Origin: Chionis minor
Taxonomy: Eukaryota; Chordata; Aves; Charadriiformes; Chionididae
DNA length: 64,000 nucleotides
Assembly: GCA_013398295.1 (NCBI GenBank)
Contig: VZSF01008493.1
Location: 868,882-932,881 of the forward strand
Direction: 5' to 3'
Of this stretch, positions 61,201-64,000 are shown piece after piece. Numbering within the stretch: the first letter of the stretch is position 1; each line of letters starts with the position of its first letter. A program made the translations under genes and the position numbers. The notes under the pieces were generated by a model. The model was not told the origin of the DNA. It did not search any database and saw nothing but the letters and a program-made list of their open reading frames with translations.

Positions 61201-63960
61201 CTGTGGGGCGCTCGTCTGCACCACTTGTCTCCAGGCAGCATTTGGGGGATGGTGCCTGAAAAGCACACAGTGTACTTTGATGCCTGTCTTGCAGTTCCAC
61301 CAGTGACATTAATCCACCCCTGCTTGTGTTTTGGTCTGGGAGATACTTTAGAGTTACGATAATTCAAGATTTGTGATGAAAATCAACACTTTTTTCCTCC
61401 AAACCGACCAAAGCAAGCTTCAGGGATTAAAGACATACTGAAATAATGCATATTTTATTATTGAAGCAGATGGGAGAATGCCTTCAGATGCCCCACCCTA
61501 TTTGTTCCAGGTGAGCTCAGGAATCAGTGGCCAAATAACCTTCAGCTGTAGATCACCTGCCAAGGGGCAGCTGTTCAAATAAGACCACAGGCTTACCCAG
61601 TTCTTAATTTAGAGGCTGAACCCACCAAGAATTCAGATTACAGCAGTCAGATAAATGCCAAAAATGCTTTCTAGGATATTTACGATGGGTTTCCTCAGTG
61701 CCGGGACACAGGAGGCACTTCCTTGTACACTATTGTTTTACAGCCCTCAAATCACTGGAAGATTTTTCTGGAAGATGACCGGCAAAGTTCAGCCTTAACA
61801 GAGGCAGTGCTGGCCTGCAGCCCTCTCCCTCCTTTGGCTCCACTTTGTATATATGGTTTCACCACTATAAAGATATTTTTGCTTTATATGCGCCTAGCAA
61901 ATCCTTGTCCTCTGGATATACACCCCCTCCAGCTGTAGGCACAAATAATAAAATAGACAGTGATGAGTAGAGCCTATAATGCAAAACTAAACGTCCAATT
62001 AGAATTGGATGAGGAAGTGTGAAATAAAACACATTAAGCAGAACAAGAAGGTGGGACAAGAAATCAATTTCCCATTAAATACAGTAGTTACTTTTTTTTC
62101 TGACTCTCAATGTTAAAACCATCAATTACGCACATAACTTACTCCTTTACAGCCTGATTCTGCGTCCAAAGCAAAAAGATGCATTGCAGACTACGAATTA
62201 GCCTAGCCATCACACGGAAACAAGCGGTGCCCTCTAGGTCTCTCCAGGCTGGCTTTAAGAAGTGCTCCACCAATGTGGGCTGGGGGAAATTGCATTATCT
62301 GCAACCTGGGAGAAGGAAGTGATTTTGAAGCAGCCCGCTACTTCACTCAAAGCAAGAGGTAATCTCAGTTGATGCAGAAGGTATGAAGCTGAACTTGGGA
62401 AAAAGCCGTGGAGATGTTTGGGATGGAAAGTAAACGTACATCCCCAAAAGAATTGCCTTTGTGGATGTGACTGGAGGATGTAAGGCTGGTACAACAAAAC
62501 GCATCCTTCACGGAATTTATGTAAGCAGCTAAGCACCATGAATATAAAAAGAGTAGAAAAAGCCACTTGTTGATGATTTCTCTTTTATATTGTCTTGTTA
62601 ACGGTGTCTTAGTCTTATACGTGTATCTTGAAAATGTTATGCACGTAGAGTTATTTTAAGCTAAAAAAATCCTGCAGATGCTCCATCTGCAGGGAGTGGT
62701 GATCCTTGACCCAAGCTATGGAGTCACACTTGCAGGGCCTGTAAGTCCATTATGCCTCACGTCTACCTCCAACAGACAGTAAGATAGATCTGTGCTGGGC
62801 TGCGCGTGGTTTGAACAGCGGTAGCAGCAGCCTGCGGTCCACAGAAGAGAAATCTCAGCACTGCAAGGGAGGAGAGTTTTCTGGTGTGAGGCAGGATGAT
62901 CGCAGTGTGCCTACATCGTGAGACGCACAAAGGAAAGCACAACGCCTGGCGAGCAATGACCCTGCAAACTCGTCTCCCTGAACTGTCAGAAATTTATGCA
63001 CAGAAAAAGTAGGAAAAGATATCAGAGTTACCTCTTTCATCCTCCTTCACAGCTCACAGTTTAAGTACATTTTAAGAAACGATGACAGGAAAATACTAAG
63101 AAAAGACGAGCAATCCACCTAATACTTCAGCAAAACTTCCTTCTGGTGTGTTTAGAGATGCTGTGGTACCTTGCTTGTATTTGTCTGTATTATGAACCTT
63201 CAGCACTTTGTTTTTAGAGCTAAATGTGGACCACGTTATTTTAGGTTGCAAAACCACAGACACCCATGAACGCTGAAAAGAAGCTAAACTGTAGAGAGAA
63301 CAATGCGTTCTTTAATGGATCTAGGTACCTCTCATCTTAAATCCAGGAGTTTAAAGTCAATTCCCGATGCCTTGGATTGTCCCTTGCTTGTAAAGAGCCT
63401 TTAAGTAAATTGTTAATTCCGAAGCCCCTAGCTGTGATTATTAATGGATGAAATTTGGTGTTAAACCTTGCGCCAGTCTCTAGAGCACTGGCTCAGCTCA
63501 AGGGTACTGGTATCCTGGGTGCCACCTTGTACCCACGTTTATCTTTTTGAGACCATCTTTTTCAACTGACAAGGGGGGGAAGCTCATTGAAGTTATTTAT
63601 TCATTTTACACTAATTTAACCCCATTACCCTTTTTACAACAGCTGTAATATAACGTAGTTTCAGCAGAGCAACGCTTTGCAAATTTGGCTCAAGGAGACA
63701 CTGAGCAAACAGCTTTTCAGAGAGCTTCAACTCAGCTGTCAGAAGGGGCAGTTTGGTTTCTGTGCAAGCAATACTTGCATTCCAAACTGCATTAGAGAAA
63801 AGCCAGTGGGTTTGTATGCATTTTTATTATCAGTTCCAGATTAGGAATCTGATGCTAATTTCTTCTTAAAGCCTGTTTGCAGTAAAATTTATATTCTAAA
63901 ACAAAAAAAGGATTGTGGTGTTTTTGTCTCACTAGCTCATTCTTTTCTTTTTTTTCTTCT
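52246..63960. other. Intergenic DNA downstream of GABRP
   Basis: No gene recognised on either strand. I looked for the start of RANBP17, the next gene in other amniotes, and did not find its conserved N-terminal peptides. Content: a T-rich run near 52666-52680, a short tandem GTCAAGGTAA repeat near 59509-59525, an AT-rich motif-dense block at 59640-59930 and otherwise unique sequence with short chance frames. Confidence 0.6.
59640..59930. promoter_or_regulatory. Candidate conserved regulatory element
   Basis: A dense cluster of developmental factor-like motifs in repeat-free AT-rich DNA: TTTTGCATAT (POU-like), ACAATTG (SOX-like), TTAATTA and GATTAATGG (homeodomain), and CTTTGATT (TCF/LEF-like). 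Such composition is typical of vertebrate conserved non-coding elements, but conservation could not be tested. Confidence 0.25.
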
Positions 63961-63988
63961 CCCCCCCCCCCCCCCCCCCCCCCCCCCC
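63961..63988. repeat. C28 homopolymer at window end
   Basis: Twenty-eight consecutive C, preceded by a T/C-only stretch (about 63940-63960) and followed by TGCCCGCCGTCT. The G-strand could form quadruplex structure. The exact length is likely unreliable. Confidence 0.9.
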
Positions 63989-64000
63989 TGCCCGCCGTCT

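Noticed and set aside
52246..63960. 5' exons of RANBP17
   Set aside because: Synteny predicts it next, but none of its conserved N-terminal peptides is found in any frame here. It probably starts beyond the window.
1..64000. CRISPR arrays, operons, tRNA or rRNA genes, or a novel defence or biosynthetic system
   Set aside because: The window is a vertebrate locus with spliced genes and LINE/SINE relics. No regularly spaced repeats, rRNA or intact tRNA sequence was seen.

Overview
This window is vertebrate genomic DNA, most probably from a bird. Two spliced genes are encoded on the + strand: the 3' half of KCNIP1 (Kv channel-interacting protein 1, KChIP1) and the complete coding region of GABRP (GABA-A receptor pi subunit). 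The avian assignment rests on two truncated CR1 LINE 3' ends (about 17703 and 27642) with the sequence typical of bird CR1, on compact introns, and on the conserved amniote order KCNIP1 then GABRP. All splice sites used here are GT-AG and every phase closes. I see no prokaryotic, viral or mobile-system gene.

Layout. 1-8272: the last five coding exons of KCNIP1 (1813-1883, 4025-4132, 5119-5223, 5772-5834, 8225-8272), giving 131 C-terminal residues with EF-hands 2, 3 and 4. The upstream exons lie outside the window. About 8273-9230: 3'UTR, with candidate poly(A) signals at 8489 and 9206. About 9.2-37.6 kb: intergenic DNA with CR1 relics, microsatellites, a diverged repeat pair and a GC-richer stretch at 24-28.7 kb, but no convincing gene. 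37586-50475: nine GABRP coding exons encoding a predicted 445-aa Cys-loop subunit, including a short signal-peptide exon (37586-37675) that is easy to miss. 50476 to about 52240: GABRP 3'UTR ending at a good poly(A) signal. 52.2-64 kb: gene-free DNA with an AT-rich candidate regulatory block near 59.7 kb. The window closes on a run of 28 C and the first bases of a GC-rich segment; in other amniotes RANBP17 follows GABRP, so its CpG-island start may lie just beyond.

Function. The genes are neighbours but do not share a pathway. KCNIP1 is a cytoplasmic Ca2+-sensing subunit of Kv4 A-type potassium channels. GABRP is a plasma-membrane chloride-channel subunit. I found no undescribed biological system. 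The observations most worth checking are a perfect 133-bp tandem duplication in the last KCNIP1 intron, the reconstructed GABRP signal exon, and bird-side residue differences in GABRP (a missing glycosylation sequon and extra loop cysteines).
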